Positions 34,925 to 46,970 of a stretch of 64,000 nt of DNA are shown piece after piece. The first letter of the stretch is position 1. Each line of letters begins with the position of its first letter. Both the position numbers and the translations under genes were made by a program. Below the pieces are notes generated by a model. It saw only the letters and a list, made by a program, of their open reading frames with translations, was not told the DNA's origin and made no database searches. The DNA is taken from the NCBI RefSeq assembly GCF_000471905.2, contig NW_006499751.1, forward strand, positions 3,419,809 through 3,483,808. The letters run 5' to 3'. This stretch comes from Amborella trichopoda (Eukaryota; Streptophyta; Magnoliopsida; Amborellales; Amborellaceae).

Positions 34925-36270
34925 CAACACATCAATGATCCGTGCTGCATGACCTTAAACTGAACAGCCATGGTCCGTGCTTCATAACCTTAAATTGCAC
35001 AGCCATGGTCCGTACTGCATGACCTTAAACTGGACAACCATGGTCCGTACTGCATGACCGTAAACTGCACAACACTGGTCCATGTTGCATGACCTTAAAT
35101 TGCACAGCCATGGTCCGTGTTGTATGACCTTAAATTGCACAGCACTGGTCCATGCTGCATGACTTGAAACTCCACAGCCATGGTCTAAGTGCACGACCCT
35201 AAGCTGCATGGTCCAAACTATACGCCCTTAAACTGTAATGGAGGTCTAGTTGCATGACCTTAAAATGCATGGTCCTCATTGCATGACTCGAAACTGCTAT
35301 AACCATGGTCCATGCTATATGACCTTAAATTATAGTGCACGTCTTGAGCGCATGATGTTGAAGGCTTAGCGCCATCGTCCAAACTACATGACCTTAAACT
35401 GTAGCAAAGGTCCAGTTGCATGACCTTAAACTGCATGGTCATAGCCGCATGACTTTAAACTGCATAGCCATGGTCCGAGCTGCAAGACCTTAAAACTATA
35501 ATGCACGTCCCCATATCAAGACATTAAATGACGCAACAAATAGTCCATACGCATGACTTTAAACTATGAAATGGATGCACCTCTTTGCCAGGTGTATTCC
35601 ATCAACATCCCCAGTGGAGTTAGGGGTATGCAAAAGAAAAAGAGGGTCGTACTTACCCCTTCAATCCCCTGTGGGTCTCTTTCACACTAACACCCCAGTA
35701 GGAGTCACATCCGCACTGTAACCCACTATCCTTAGGAAGTTAGGGTCATTCTTATCTTTTCAGCCCTCAGTGGGGTTGCATCTATGCTCTGGCCTGCCAT
35801 TCTCAACATAGTTTCATGCATACCGCTACTCATTATGCCCGGGGAGTCACACTTACCCTCTTAATCTCCAGTGAAGTTTTCTTCCGTTTGCCACTCCTCG
35901 TAGGGGTACCATATTCATCTAAAGCTCTCTACTTGTGTATAGCCTTAACTATTTCCCCAAGGAGTCAATCCACAGACTTATTTGCCATGCAGCTTCGCCT
36001 ACATGGCGACCCACACACTGGTCCGTGCTCCATGACCTTAAACTGCATAGCCATGGTCCAGATGTACGACCCTAAACTGCATGGTCCAAATTATATGACC
36101 TTAAACTGTAGCGGAGGTCTAAGTTGCATGACCATTAAACTGCATCGTCCTAGTTGCATGACTTTAAACTACATAACTACGGTCCAAGCTATATGACCTT
36201 AAACCATAGTGCACGTTCTGGTCGCATGACGTTAAACTGCTTTGCACAGGTCTCGGAGGCATAACCTTAA
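34925..36270 (+). repeat. GACCTTAAACTG array in E2
   Basis: Units of about 35-40 bases, e.g. CATGACCTTAAACTGCACAG followed by CCATGGTCCGTGCTG. Dense at 34,925-35,580 and 36,010-36,270, separated by the block at 35,600-35,990. The matching array in M1 is 16,370-17,250. Minus-strand frames crossing it are repeat artefacts. Confidence 0.85.
35600..35990 (+). repeat. Primer-binding-site-like repeat block in E2
   Basis: CCCCAGTGGAGTTAGG (35,607), CCCCAGTAGGAGTCAC (35,693), CCCGGGGAGTCACAC (35,839) and CCCCAAGGAGTCAATC (35,955) recur every 40-120 bases; two more lie at 34,875-34,915. The consensus CCCCAGTGGAGTC is close to the reverse complement of the primer site at 26,222-26,240, i.e. to a tRNA-Arg 3' end. 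Confidence 0.6.
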
Positions 36271-36302
36271 AAAAGCCCCCAAATATGTGCACACGCCCTT
36301 TC

Positions 36303-38470
36303 TGGAAGACATTTTTCATCATCATGGGTCCCCGGTCAATAAAGCCTAACAAACAGTGAAAATTATGACAGTCTCATAATAGCCTCAAAACTGGTCAAGA
36401 TCTTCATAAGGACTCTCAAAATTCTCTTGCCACGTTTCGTCACATTCTGACATGTCTAAGGCAGTGCAGACTGAGAAACCGTTTCGGAAGAATCAACCTC
36501 TTGCACCCTGAAATGGACCCATATAACTAGAACTATACTTTTGGTGTTTCAATTTGCTGTGGGACTACTACCATTGGATACAAAATAGTTGAAATCCCCC
36601 AGGGGTCAAATTTCAGCTTAAAATGACATCCCAAGAAGAAGTTATAGGCAAAAGAATGAAACAGGAGGACCCTCACACTATTCCCGTGCTGCCACCCTGC
36701 AACTCAACTCCATTAAGGGGACAATCATGAACAGTGAATTTTGATGCTTATATCTCCCTCGTACGAGATCAGATGATGCCCAAACTTGTTGCAGAGTGTT
36801 CGTCTAATCGAGACGAGCGTTTTGATATGTGGCACGCCCCGTGACTACTCTCGAGCGCGAAGAAAAGTTAGAGAGAAGTTGCTGGTCCATTAAGAAAGTG
36901 GAGGAAAATCAGCAGTGTCGTGCCTCGCTCGTGGAGCCAAATCACGCCGCTCACGACCGATCGACGTGAAACCAATTCCATCGCGTGCATAAGGTCAAGG
37001 GCTATCACTTGCCCGAACCCTGTACATGATGAACGGTCAGATTCCGTGCATGATGCCAACGAAGTGACTGTAAATTTCGTCGTCGAAATTCCAGATTCCG
37101 GCCAAAACTCCAAAGTTTCAAAATCTTCATCCGGGCACGAAATCGAGCTACGGTTGTTGCCCCGCGATTGTGACGACATGCTTAGTGTGATCTAGCAAAG
37201 AAACTACAGAAAAAAAAAAAGAAAAAACGAGCACATGATCGATCGAAATTTTCAAGATTCATTCAAATTTCAAGTCACATGATCGTATCCTAAAACACGA
37301 TCCATGGCTCGAAGTTGGTATCAAATAGATCGCCATGACGAGCCCTATAAGAAAACAATCGTCTTTTGATCAAACAGGCATCAGAACAACCTTGGATCAT
37401 CCATGAAAAGTCATGCAAAGTTCTAGGGCAGCACATGGACTATTTTGGAATTCCATAAATTGTTAAGAAGGGGTAAATCTATCATTTTGCATCTTATTTT
37501 CTAATTTTTTTTAATTCAGTTAAATCTTAACTTCCATAAATTAGGTTTAATTATGATCATCCACCCATGTTTAGGCACAATTCTATATATACCATGTACC
37601 ATCATTGTACGCAAGGGCTTGAAACCCTTCAACAAAGAGAATTTTTACTTAAAATAATTCCCTTTCCTTCTCATTGTTGGGTCATGTTTAGAGAGATAGA
37701 GTAAGGAGAGAGAAACTTTTGGACCAATACCCTTAGGCTCGAGATAAATCTTCTCTCTCTTATTTCTTTTCTTCTTTTTCTTCTTCATCTGAGCCTCCCT
37801 TAAAGGCCATGCACGATAATGGAAGTGCTGTGCATGCCTCTTTCTTTTATTTTTCCCCTTCTTGTGGTTTCACAGGTCGCTCATGGTGATGGAAGCGCCA
37901 TGCGTGAGCTCCTTTCACCCTTTTGTTCGTGCATCTCTATCTCTCAGTGAGGCCTGCAGATGGCGCTACTCATCGTCGTCTGCAGATGTATCCTCGACGT
38001 CTTAGTGAAGAGCACAGACGGTAAAATTTATTGCCGCCTGCAGAGCTGTCCCCCTATTGCACGCCTATCGCCGCCTGCGAGGGGTTGCGGCAACACCTAT
38101 CGCCATCCGAGAGCTTCCTTCGTGCACCTGGTGCCTATCACCGTCTACGAACTTCCTTCAAGCGCTCGGTGCCTATCATCGTCCTCGAGTTTCCTTCGCA
38201 CGCTCGGTGCCTATCACCGTTCGCGAGCCTTCTTTGTGCGCTCGATACTTGTCGCCATTCGTAGCTTCCTCTTGTGTCCCACACCTACCACCATGTGCCT
38301 TGGCAGGAACTGTCGCCGCGCGCCTCACAAAAGGCTATCGTCGCGTGCTTCACAAGAGGCTATCGCCGCCCACGTAGGGGTGTGTCATCTTCTTGTGTTT
38401 CCAACGGCGATGCCTAGCGCCGCCCATAGTTCCCTGCTCACCCTCTAGCCATGAGAAGTAGTGTCTAGCG
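36303..38470 (+). mobile_element. F1: truncated Tat-like LTR inside E2
   Basis: Starts TGGAAGACATTTTTCATC and follows the E2-type LTR (TATA-like TCTATATATACCATG near 37,580, GC-rich repeat units 38,100-38,375) until the position matching about 25,420 of the 5' LTR. About 800 bases of U5 are missing. Similar short sequence lies on both sides (GGAGGCATAACCTTAAA before; GAAGTCATGACCCTAAACA after), matching one single block in M1. Either an LTR landed here with a duplication, or E2 is a recombinant of two elements joined through a truncated LTR. Confidence 0.65.
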
Positions 38471-39636
38471 CCCCGAAGTCATGACCCTAAACACGCCTTC
38501 ACAAAAAAAAAGGAAAAAAAAAAACGAGGAAGAAAATAATGGGCATGGTGTATAACTGGACAAGGGAACGCCATAGGTAAAAATGACGGACGGGCATGGT
38601 CATGAAACCATGAGTAAAAGAGTTCCATGAAAATGAAACCCGGTCACAGTGAAAACCTGAAAGGGCACCGTGAGAAAAAACGGATGAAAAAGGTGGACAT
38701 GGCCAAAAGGTCATGGGTAAAAGAGCTCAAAAATAAAGGAGGTTGGTGAAAACTATCTTTATAGTGCCACTTCCACTGTCTAGGTGAAACCCCGCAAAGG
38801 GCTCTTCGACCAACAAAGCAGGTTGGTGCAACATCATAGCCTCAGTCGACACCCAATTGCCATATAGGCATAATCCTGACTAACGAGGTCCACACAAAAT
38901 TCTCAAGCTGTCAGGATCCAATCACAACACAAGATAGCTCAACCGGGAGTGAGAGCCTCACAAGATCTCCCAAACACCAAAAACAAGAAGAGTCCTTGAG
39001 GGTGAGGACGATGACCGAAAGATCCCTCCAAAATGTTAAAGACCCCCACGAAAGAAAGAAACTGACAAAGCTAGGGCGAACCTGCCAAGACCCTAGGGTG
39101 GCACCCGACAGGCCTAGACCTTTGATATAGGCCAACAAGAAAGCCTCTGACTAGACCCGACAGGATGGGGCCCACGAGGCTGCCTCCCCAAAATTCCCCC
39201 TAGCCGACAGGACCGGACCTTCGGGACAGGCCAATAAAAAGCCCCCGACTGGACCTCTCTGGATGGGACCCACAGAGGTACCTTGTTTGTTAAAATCAAA
39301 CCTGATGTAGCAGCAAACAATGTTGACTAAAGGTTCATAGCACTTGGCCTCCAAATAGGCCTGATTCTGATCAATGAGGTCCACACAAAACCCTCAGCTG
39401 CCAGAATCATAAATAGTACCTTGAGGGTGAGGGCTTCGACAGATCCTTCAAAAGTCTATTTTCCCCCTAAAGTCTCCACGGATGGACCTGTACATTGCGT
39501 CCAAATGTTTGAGCATCCTAGTTACAACATTTCATGGATCTCCTCGACGTTCACGTGGTCCTATGGCTTGGAAGAAAAAAGAAATAAATTCAAAGGAAAA
39601 TTTTCAAATGTTTTCCTTCTCGCTTCTCTCAAAGCA
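38471..39636 (+). other. E2 3' region before the LTR
   Basis: Has the GTGAAAACCTGAAAGGGCAC / GAGTAAAAGAG motif set (38,600-38,730), CCCCGCAAAGGGCTCTTCGA (38,790), AGCAGGTTGGTGCAAC (38,818) and loose repeats of CCCGACAGGATGGGGCCCAC type (39,090-39,280). Collinear with M1 15,214-16,369 and P1 54,310-55,547. No gene. Confidence 0.6.
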
Positions 39637-39656
39637 CAACATTCGGTGGGGCATGC
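39637..39656 (+). other. E2 conserved G-rich tract before the 3' LTR
   Basis: ACAACATTCGGTGGGGCATG immediately before the LTR TG. Nearly the same as in M1 and P1, at the position of the plus-strand primer. Confidence 0.5.
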
Positions 39657-42605
39657 TGTTTGAAGACATTTTTCATAAAGAAGCCGGTCAATAAAGCTTA
39701 ACAAACAATGGAAATTTTGATAGTCTCAGAATGGCCCCAGAACTGACCAAGAACTTAATAAGGACTCCAAAAAGTGTCATGCTATGTTTTTTCACATTTC
39801 GACATGTCTAAGGCAGTGCAGAATGAGAAAACGTTTCGGTAGAATCAGCCTCTAGCGCCCTGAAACGGGCTCTATAACTAGAACTATATCATCGGTACAT
39901 CAAATTGTTGTAGGACCACCACCATTGGATCTGGCACGATTGAAAACCCCCAGGGGTCAACTTTCAGCTTAAACAAACATTCTAATAAGAAGTTATAGGC
40001 AAACGAGCGAAGCAGGAGGAGCCGCACGCTATTCCCATGTGGGCACCCTGCAACTAAACTCGATTACAGGGGCAGTCACGAATAGTGACTTTCAATGCTC
40101 ATATCTCATCCGTATTGATTTGGATCGTGCTCAAATTTGGTGAGCGTGTTCGTCTCGTCACGACGAGCATTTCGATATGTGGCACGTCCATTGAAGACGC
40201 CCGAGCACGAAGAAAAGCTAGAGAGAATTTGCTGATTCGTGAAGAAAGTTGCGGAAAAGTCAGAAGCGTTGTGCCTCGATCGAGCGGCCAAATCACGGTG
40301 CTCACGAACCCAATTGACTTGAAACTAGTTACATCGTGTGCATAAGGTCCATGACTATCACTAGTCTGAACCCCGTACATGATGAACGATCGAATTTCAC
40401 ACACGAAGCTGATTAAATGACTGTAAATTGTGGTGTTGGAATCCCAGATTCTGGCCAAAACTCAAAAGTTACAAAATCCTCATTCGGACATGAAATCAGC
40501 TGCGTTTATTGCCACGCGATCGTGACAGCATGGTCAGTGTGATCCAGTGAAGAAATCACATAAAACATCAAGGAACAAGCACACTCTCAATCCAAAATTT
40601 CAAGATTCATCCAAATTTCAAGTCGCATGATCGTGGCTTAAAAACGCGATTCATGACTCGAAGTTAGTAACAAATCGATCACCATGCCGAGCCCTACAAG
40701 AAAACAATCATCTTTCGATCAAACAGACATCAGAGCAACCCCGGATCATCTATGAAATATCACGCAAGTTCTAAGGCAGCACAGGGATTGTTTTGAAATT
40801 CCACAAATTGTTAGGAAGGGACAAATCAATCATTTTGTACTTTATTTTCCAATTTTATTTAATTCAATTAAATCTTAATTTTAAGCAATTAGGTTTAATT
40901 TTGATATATCCAGCCATGTTTAGGTAAAACTCTATATATACCATGTACTATCATTATACAAGGACCCTTAACTAAAGAGAATTTTTACTTAATAAAATTC
41001 CCATTCCTTTTTATTGTTTGGTCACGTTTGGAGAGAGAAACTTTCGGATCGGTACCCCTAACCTCAAGGTAAATCTTTCTCTCTCTTCTCTTCTTTTCTT
41101 TTCTTCTTCTCTTTCTTCCTCTCTTTCTTCTTCTGTCTCTTCTTCTTCGTCTGAACTCTCCTCAGAGGCTATGCGTGGCAGTGGCAATGTCGTGCATGCC
41201 TCTTCCTTTCTTTCCCCCTCCTGTGACTTCAGAAGTCATGTATGGCGATGGCAGCGCCATACGTGAGCCTTCTCTTCTCTCTCTTCATTTTTCTCTGCCT
41301 CTCTGCGATTAGCACAGATGGCGATGCCTATTTTCGCCCGTAGGGGTCTCACCCTATTGCGCTCCTATTGCAGAGGACGATGCCTATCGCCACCCGCGAT
41401 GGGTCACGGCAATACCTATCGTCATTCGCAGGCTTATATCGCGCTTTCTGCCTATTACAGATGATGATATCTATCGTCTTACCATGTGCAGTCGGTGCCT
41501 ATCACCATCCGTGAGCTTCCTTCATGCGCTCAGTGCCTATTGCGATCTGCAAGCTTCCTTTGCGTGCTCGGTGCCTAGCACCGTTCACAAGCTTCCTTTG
41601 TGCACTCGGTGCCGATCATCGTCCGCAAGTTTCTCTTGCGTCCCACGCTTATCGCCGTGTGCTGCATAGGAAACTACTGCCGTACGCTTCATAAGAGGCT
41701 ATCGCCGAGCGCTTCACAAGAGGTTATCAACTCTGGTGAAGGGACGTGCCTTCTCGTGTTCCCAACGGTGATGCCTAGCACTGTCTATAACACACTGCTC
41801 ACCCCCTAGCCATGAGCAGCAGTGTCGAGCGTCATCCAAAGGCTGTGACACTATTGCTCCATGGTTGTGAATGGCAGAGCCTAACGCCGTCGGGACGTCA
41901 TCTCTTTGTCGTCTAGCCCCTTCTCTGCATTCTCTTCTCTTCTCACTTGACTGAGGGTAGACCCAGTTTGGCATTGCCATAGTGGTCTGGCAGTTGAGCA
42001 ATATTGCCGTTATGCTGGTCCTGACTACCATGCCTGCCTTGCTGCCTTGGTTTTAAGTAGTATTGCTGTCGCGTCGATCAGAGTTACTGTGCCCGTCTTG
42101 CTACAACTTCGAGTTGTTCATTGCACTGGTTCAGCTATCATGCTAGTCTCGTTCCCTTGTCAAGTCCCTTTCCCTTTTCTCCACTTAGTTAAACCCTCTT
42201 CTTTTCATCACCCTAACTTGTCACCTTCTTTGCCATATGAATGTGCATTGCCTAAGACAAGGGTGCAGCCCACTTGTCTTGCAAGTTAACCATGATAGTG
42301 TTGTGTAGATAACAAGGAGATTGCAGGTCAAGGGAGGCGATTTCGAACCAGTTGAAGCAGCTGAGGGGCTTTCCATTATGATCTAAGAGGGATCCCAAGC
42401 GAGTCAGCCCGAGTAAGTCATGGATCCAGGTCAGGTTAGTCTCAACCTCACATCTAAAATTCCTCTCTCACTAGTTAGACACCTACCATTGTCCTTTGAA
42501 CAAAGTTCCTGAGAGAGCGATCTCAGATCTTGGGTCTCTCGAACCTGAGACACATGTCACTTGATCACTTAGTTCCGAGGGAGGGGTGATCGATGCACTT
42601 AACCA
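39657..42605 (+). repeat. E2 3' LTR (2,949 bases)
   Basis: Begins TGTTTGAAGACATTTTTC and ends ACTTAACCA, followed by the duplication AATCA. Collinear with the 5' LTR: TATA-like CTCTATATATACCATG (40,930), pyrimidine tract (41,065-41,160), GC-rich units (41,480-41,730), U5 (42,200-42,605). Confidence 0.85.
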
Positions 42606-42615
42606 AATCATTGTC

Positions 42616-43387
42616 TCAGGAGGATGAGACAGAATACCATATGCCTTGCTTCATCTTACGACAAGCTGTTGTGGCTTCAATGGCCTCGAATGGGGGAGCA
42701 GTTGTTTCCTCTCTCCTTATTGTTTGATTGGACATGGGTTCATAATTCATTTTTCTGATCATTTGGTGAGCTTGCTCACTGTGAATAGTCCAATTAGGAG
42801 GGGCTTTGGCCTTCGTTCGAGGAATATTCACTTCAAGTTCGTCATCGATCTTAGTTTCAAGCACAAACTCCTTTAGGTGTTTTGAAGCTATATGCTTAAC
42901 CCCCAATTGGTTTTGTAGACTGCGAACCTTGCTTCTTAATTCTACCAGAAGATCCTGCTCTTAAGGGCAGGAAAGCAACTCCCCTCCCACAAGATCAGGG
43001 AAGCGTAGGACTTGTAGCTGACTACTAATCTGAATTGACCCTACAGTGGGACGAGGAGCATCCTCTTTGCTTATAACAACCGGGGTTTGAAGGACCTTCC
43101 GCGGTGGCTGGCGCGCCACTTCTCCTCTCAAGAGTGCAACAGGGATATGCATGACTTTTTGATGGTCCAACGTGTAGGTGACCTTTGGAGTCTGTCCCCA
43201 TGACTTCCTCAATTTCAAGAATGACCTCTGGTTCATCTTCTTGCAGAGGTGGCTCAGAACTAAAAGGAAAAGCCTCATCTTTCGGTGAACATGGAGCCTC
43301 CTCTGAAATGATAAATGACATATTGGGATGAATGGGAGTCAAAGGGAGAATTTTGCCTTGTCTTTCCTCTTCTTTGAACATGTTCAC
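42616..43387 (-). pseudogene. M1 post-protease region
   Basis: Minus-strand segments MFKEEERQGKILPLTP (43,384), an acidic stretch, a frameshift near 43,200, and IASKHLKEFVLETKI with KAPPNWTIHSEQAHQMIRKM (42,906-42,616) align with E2 31,500-32,282. It stops ten bases from the E2 insertion point; the interrupted 3' end continues at 23,165. Confidence 0.65.
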
Positions 43388-43429
43388 CAGTGTCCGCCTG
43401 ATGTCCTCAACATCTTCATGAGGTAAAGG

Positions 43430-44017
43430 TTATGTTTTCCTCACAGACTTGTGATCACCACCATTTGGCTTTTGAGGTGCCACCGGATCTGTGAAGTAAT
43501 ACTTGTCATTAGCATAATGGGTTTCGGCTACAGGAAATGGTCTTTTATCAGCATAGACCGTATACTGTCTCCCATCTCGACTGTACTTGAAGCATTGGTG
43601 TAATGTGGATGGAACTACCCCTTGGTCATAGAGCCACGGGCTGCTGAGAAGGATGTTGTAGGATGTGTCGGTGTCGATTACATGAAATTGAGCATAATTT
43701 TTTAATTCACTAATCTTGAGAAGCAGGCGGATCGTGCCAACGGGCTTCTCTCTTAAATGGTTGAACCCTTGGACTATGATATGAGTCAGAGTGAGATCCT
43801 CAGACCCTAATCCTAATGGAGTGAGGATTCTCCTTAGGATAAGGTTGACTGATGACCCTCCATCTAGCATAATTCGTTTGATGGGGCATACATGTAATTC
43901 ACCAGTCACAAAGAGATGGGGAGATTGAAATTTTTCTCCCAATTGCAAGGCACCCTCTGAGAAGGTAATTGACATACATCCACTCAAGATTTCTTGGTCC
44001 ACCTCAATGGGTTCCAC
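43430..44017 (-). pseudogene. M1 aspartic protease (retropepsin-like), 195-codon open frame
   Basis: Best-preserved coding segment in the window. The active site reads IMLDGGSSVNLI (family form DGGSAVN; the Asp is kept), followed by LTHIIVQGFNHLREKPVGTI, FHVIDTDTSYNILLSSPWLY (usually LLGRPWLH; Gly-Arg replaced by Ser-Ser) and VVPSTLHQCFKY, then the KPFPVAETHYANDKYYF-like tail typical of Ogre/Tat. The role would be maturation of the Gag polyprotein in the particle. The frame is open from 44,017 but has lost its link to gag by upstream stops. The upstream part of the domain (44,160-44,020) contains the matching motif for E2's YDVIGHLRKLPA with substitutions. Confidence 0.8.
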
Positions 44018-45734
44018 CTCTGTCTCTTACACCTCTAGATCAGAAAGAGCCTGAACCAAAGCCATACGCTAATCCTTTGAGAGCATGAGGGCATCATAGA
44101 TGTTGCGAGGAGCTGAAGGCTTCCTCAAGTGCCCTATCACATCATATTTCACCTTTTATTTGTCAGAATTTTGTATTCCTGGTCCTGCCACTAGTTTAAG
44201 TGATACAGGAGGTTGAGGAGCAGGTTTAGGTGGAAGAAGTTTATTTTGGGTTGCGCCGGGTTAGTTTGGGTGATCTGAGTGGATTGGGTGATAGGGATTT
44301 GTTTAAGATGTGGTGAAGTCTGAGGTTGAGGCCAAGGAAGTGGTTGGGTATATGGGATCAGAGGCATCCCAAGAAATTGGAGGATAAGTGAATTGTCGGG
44401 GGTATTTGGGCGAGGAAGGAGCCTAGGGAGGTAAATTGTTTAGGGTATTCGGGTGAGGCAGAATTGGTGGACTAGGACATTTTAAGATGCCTGGCTTCTA
44501 AGGTGGAGGTTGCAGTGTTTTTCTAGATCTCAGAATCATTTGCCCTGTGCTGGGTGATACTTCTGATAACCATGTGACAGACTTCCTAAGAATAGAAGCT
44601 CTGTCCCTTGATTCCTCGAGCCTTTGCTCAAAGTTGCGCTCAGGGGGCCACTAGGGGTTCTTCGGCTTTAAACTTTTGGGCTTCCTAGCAGAAGATGATG
44701 GCTCTAACTTAGCTCAAGCTACCAGAGCATCAGCAACCGTCAAGAATTCAGCCGCATGGGCAAGCATCTTTCTCAACCGCCTCCGGTGCATCCTGCTTAT
44801 GTTGGTTCCTTCAAGTTCTCTATCAAGAGCCTCGAAGTCTGGACATTTCAAGATTGCACCTACATGAGACATAGAAGGGGAAGGGGAAGAAGAGGAGGAA
44901 GATGAAGAAGAAGAGGGGTTAGTAGGTGAGGGACATTTAAGGTCATTCTCCTCATTGAACCGATTTGGGCAGCTTTTTATGTCATCACCAGAGTTGGACA
45001 TGTGTAGGGAATATTTTAGGTATTTCCCCTACTTAGACCGCTAGGGTTTTTTTTTAATGTTGTCACCCTCATTGGACGTACCCTGAGTAGAAGATGGCTT
45101 AGGGATGCCATCTTGGTGAGGTGAGGGAGTAAGGATAGTTGCGTCGGGGATGAAGTCCAATAAAGTCGGCAGGGGAGGAAGAGGCCTAAGAAATTCTTGC
45201 TCGACCAGTAGTTGAGGACCCTTGTTCTCTCGACGAGCAGCCCTTGGGGCCTGTCTCCCCCTGATTTCCTTTAGAGGTGGTTTATCCATCTTACTAGGTT
45301 CGTGAACAGCCCTAGCTTGACGGAATGCCTCTCACTTTAAGGATTTAAGTCTGCTCCACCCGTGATAGACTCTCCATGGTTGGGAATTCAAGGGTTCAAC
45401 AGGATTTAAATCATCATTTCGGGTCTTGTGTCGAGAGGCCCGCTCGCACAGGTAGAGCAATGAAATGTTACAAGCTTCTTGGCATCCCTGTACTTTCTTC
45501 ACGATTATGTCATGGAAACTGGATCATTCACTCAGATCATTGCCCCATATCTGATGGTACGGGAACCAGTGGTTCTCAGTTCCCTAAGCAAGGTGTCGGG
45601 GCTGCCTTGCCGGCTTTGGTGTGATGAGGCCTTCTTAAAGCATCATGATGAACAAGGTGCGAAGGAGATCGGGCACTTCGTCTTCCTCATGGACTGTCAC
45701 TGCGTGGGAGGCCTCAGTTGCCCTGAATTCTTTC
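44018..45734 (-). pseudogene. M1 gag-protease linker, Ser-rich
   Basis: Two open pieces: 45,289-45,041 (basic N-terminus, ARRENKGPQLL, Pro-rich) and 45,001-44,714 (GDDIKS, poly-Ser of about ten residues, FEALDRELEGTNISRM). They align with E2 29,800-30,400. Between 44,700 and 44,170 the sequence is Pro/Gln-rich with many stops. Shared features with E2 show that it belonged to the polyprotein. Confidence 0.55.
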
Positions 45735-46970
45735 CTAAGCTCTTCGAGCATTATCTGACCCTTCTGGATCAGAGCCTTGATGAAGTCCTTGAGTGTGTAC
45801 ATTCTTCTGGGAGTGGTTTATCCTCACATGATAGGCACAGTAATTTGGATGGGTATCGAGTCCAGCTTGCTCAGGGAACTTGGTCTCAAGCAGCTCAATC
45901 ATGTTCTGCTCTAATAATAATCGGAGTAGTACGGGAACCCATTCCTTTTCCAAAGGGTAGACTTTATTCTTATGCCTAGCCTAATAATCATCTCGATTAA
46001 GGTTCACAGGTGGGGGCATCCAGTTGTATGATTGTCGTTGCTTGCCTGCTTAAGGGGTTGTTTTTGCTGCGCCTACCCCTTTGAAATGGTCCAAAGTCTG
46101 AGAGGTAGCCTTCTTTGGATCACTTACGGTGATGGCCGCACTAATCACTCCTTTTTGTGGGTTGCCCAGAGCGTTTGTTCGAGAATTGCCATTGCCCCGA
46201 TTGTTTCTGAAGCTCGAAGATTGTTGTCATGACCCGGCATGATGGCGCGACAAACTTTCTATGCGAACTGACTTAGAGATCAGCTTTGACGTGGAGGTTG
46301 GATTGGAGGCCTCAACATGTAGAGCGATCTCAGGTCGCATGTTTTGCAAACTGGTCTGGACCGCTTCCTTCTCAGGCATAGGGTTAGGATGGCGAGCAGG
46401 CAAATCTCTCCATCTTGCTATGAATTGATTGACGGGTTCGTTAGGTTCCTGGGTCAAGGTGAGAAGCTCGATGATTTGGACCTCTCTCTCAACCTCATAG
46501 AAGCGTTCGGGGAACAGTTTCTCCATTTCCTCCCAAATATATACTGAATTTGGGGGAAGCCGAGTGTACCACTGAAAGGCTGGGCCTTCAAGAGTTTCAA
46601 CGAGCTAACAGAGGAGAAGTCTCCCATCAACTATACTTTCTTGACATGCCGCTTGGAAATGCTCGATATGCTGGGGAAACTTTCCTTTCTTGTAGTTCGA
46701 GGGACACGAAACCTGATCAATGTAGGAGGGGTACGACTTTTGCTAAAGTGTTGTGCCTTGTATTCTCGGGATTTTCCTGTTCTTCAAATTATGGATCACC
46801 ATAGCATCGATGTCTGCTTGTGAGACGGGGTGAGAGATGGAATTATCCTATGAAGCAGGAGGAGGCAGCTGCCTTAGAGCTGCATTCTCCGAGTGACAGG
46901 AGTTGGCCTCGTGATGGGGTACATTGACTGGGGATCGCATGCTTTCGATGTGATCAATCTTCTCCATCAT
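45735..46970 (-). pseudogene. M1 gag (capsid-like) core
   Basis: From MMEKIDHIE (46,970) through QADIDAMVIHNLK, YPSYIDQVSCPSN, ETLEGPAFQWYTRLPPN, FYEVEREVQIIELLTLTQ, EPVNQFIARWRDLPARHP and VEASNPTSTSKLISKSVRIE to EKEWVPVLLRLLLEQN and the zinc-knuckle-like NYCAYHVRINHSQ, where the last Cys is lost. The longest intact piece is 46,526-46,227. Stops near 46,740 and 46,590 (TAG for Gln) and a Cys for Arg beside the latter fit C-to-T decay. About a dozen motifs align with E2's gag in order. Confidence 0.8.

Larger units (their letters stand above)
23166..42605 (+). mobile_element. E2: Tat/Ogre-like element, plus strand, no RT/INT, nested in M1
   Basis: 5' LTR (23,166-26,218), primer-binding site (26,222-26,240), ORF1/gag (26,308-29,160), Ser-rich linker, protease (about 30,660-31,440), post-protease region (to 32,282), antisense gene (minus strand, promoter 34,442 to poly(A) 32,342), repeat arrays (34,560-36,270), LTR fragment F1, 3' region, G-rich tract and 3' LTR (39,657-42,605). 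The flanks ACTCA (23,161-23,165) and AATCA (42,606-42,610) form a 5-base target duplication with one difference. There is no room and no motif for reverse transcriptase, RNase H or integrase between protease and antisense gene. The first ~500 bases of the two LTRs match at roughly four of five positions by eye, so it is an old insertion, and younger than M1, which it interrupts. Confidence 0.75.

Noticed and set aside
34925..36270. Arrays considered as a centromeric satellite
   Set aside because: Units are irregular, short and confined to the same internal position in two retroelements.
45479..45979. 166-codon plus-strand frame
   Set aside because: Antisense shadow of the M1 gag tail, whose minus-strand motifs (EKEWVPVLLRLL, NYCAYHVRINH) are recognisable and shared with E2.
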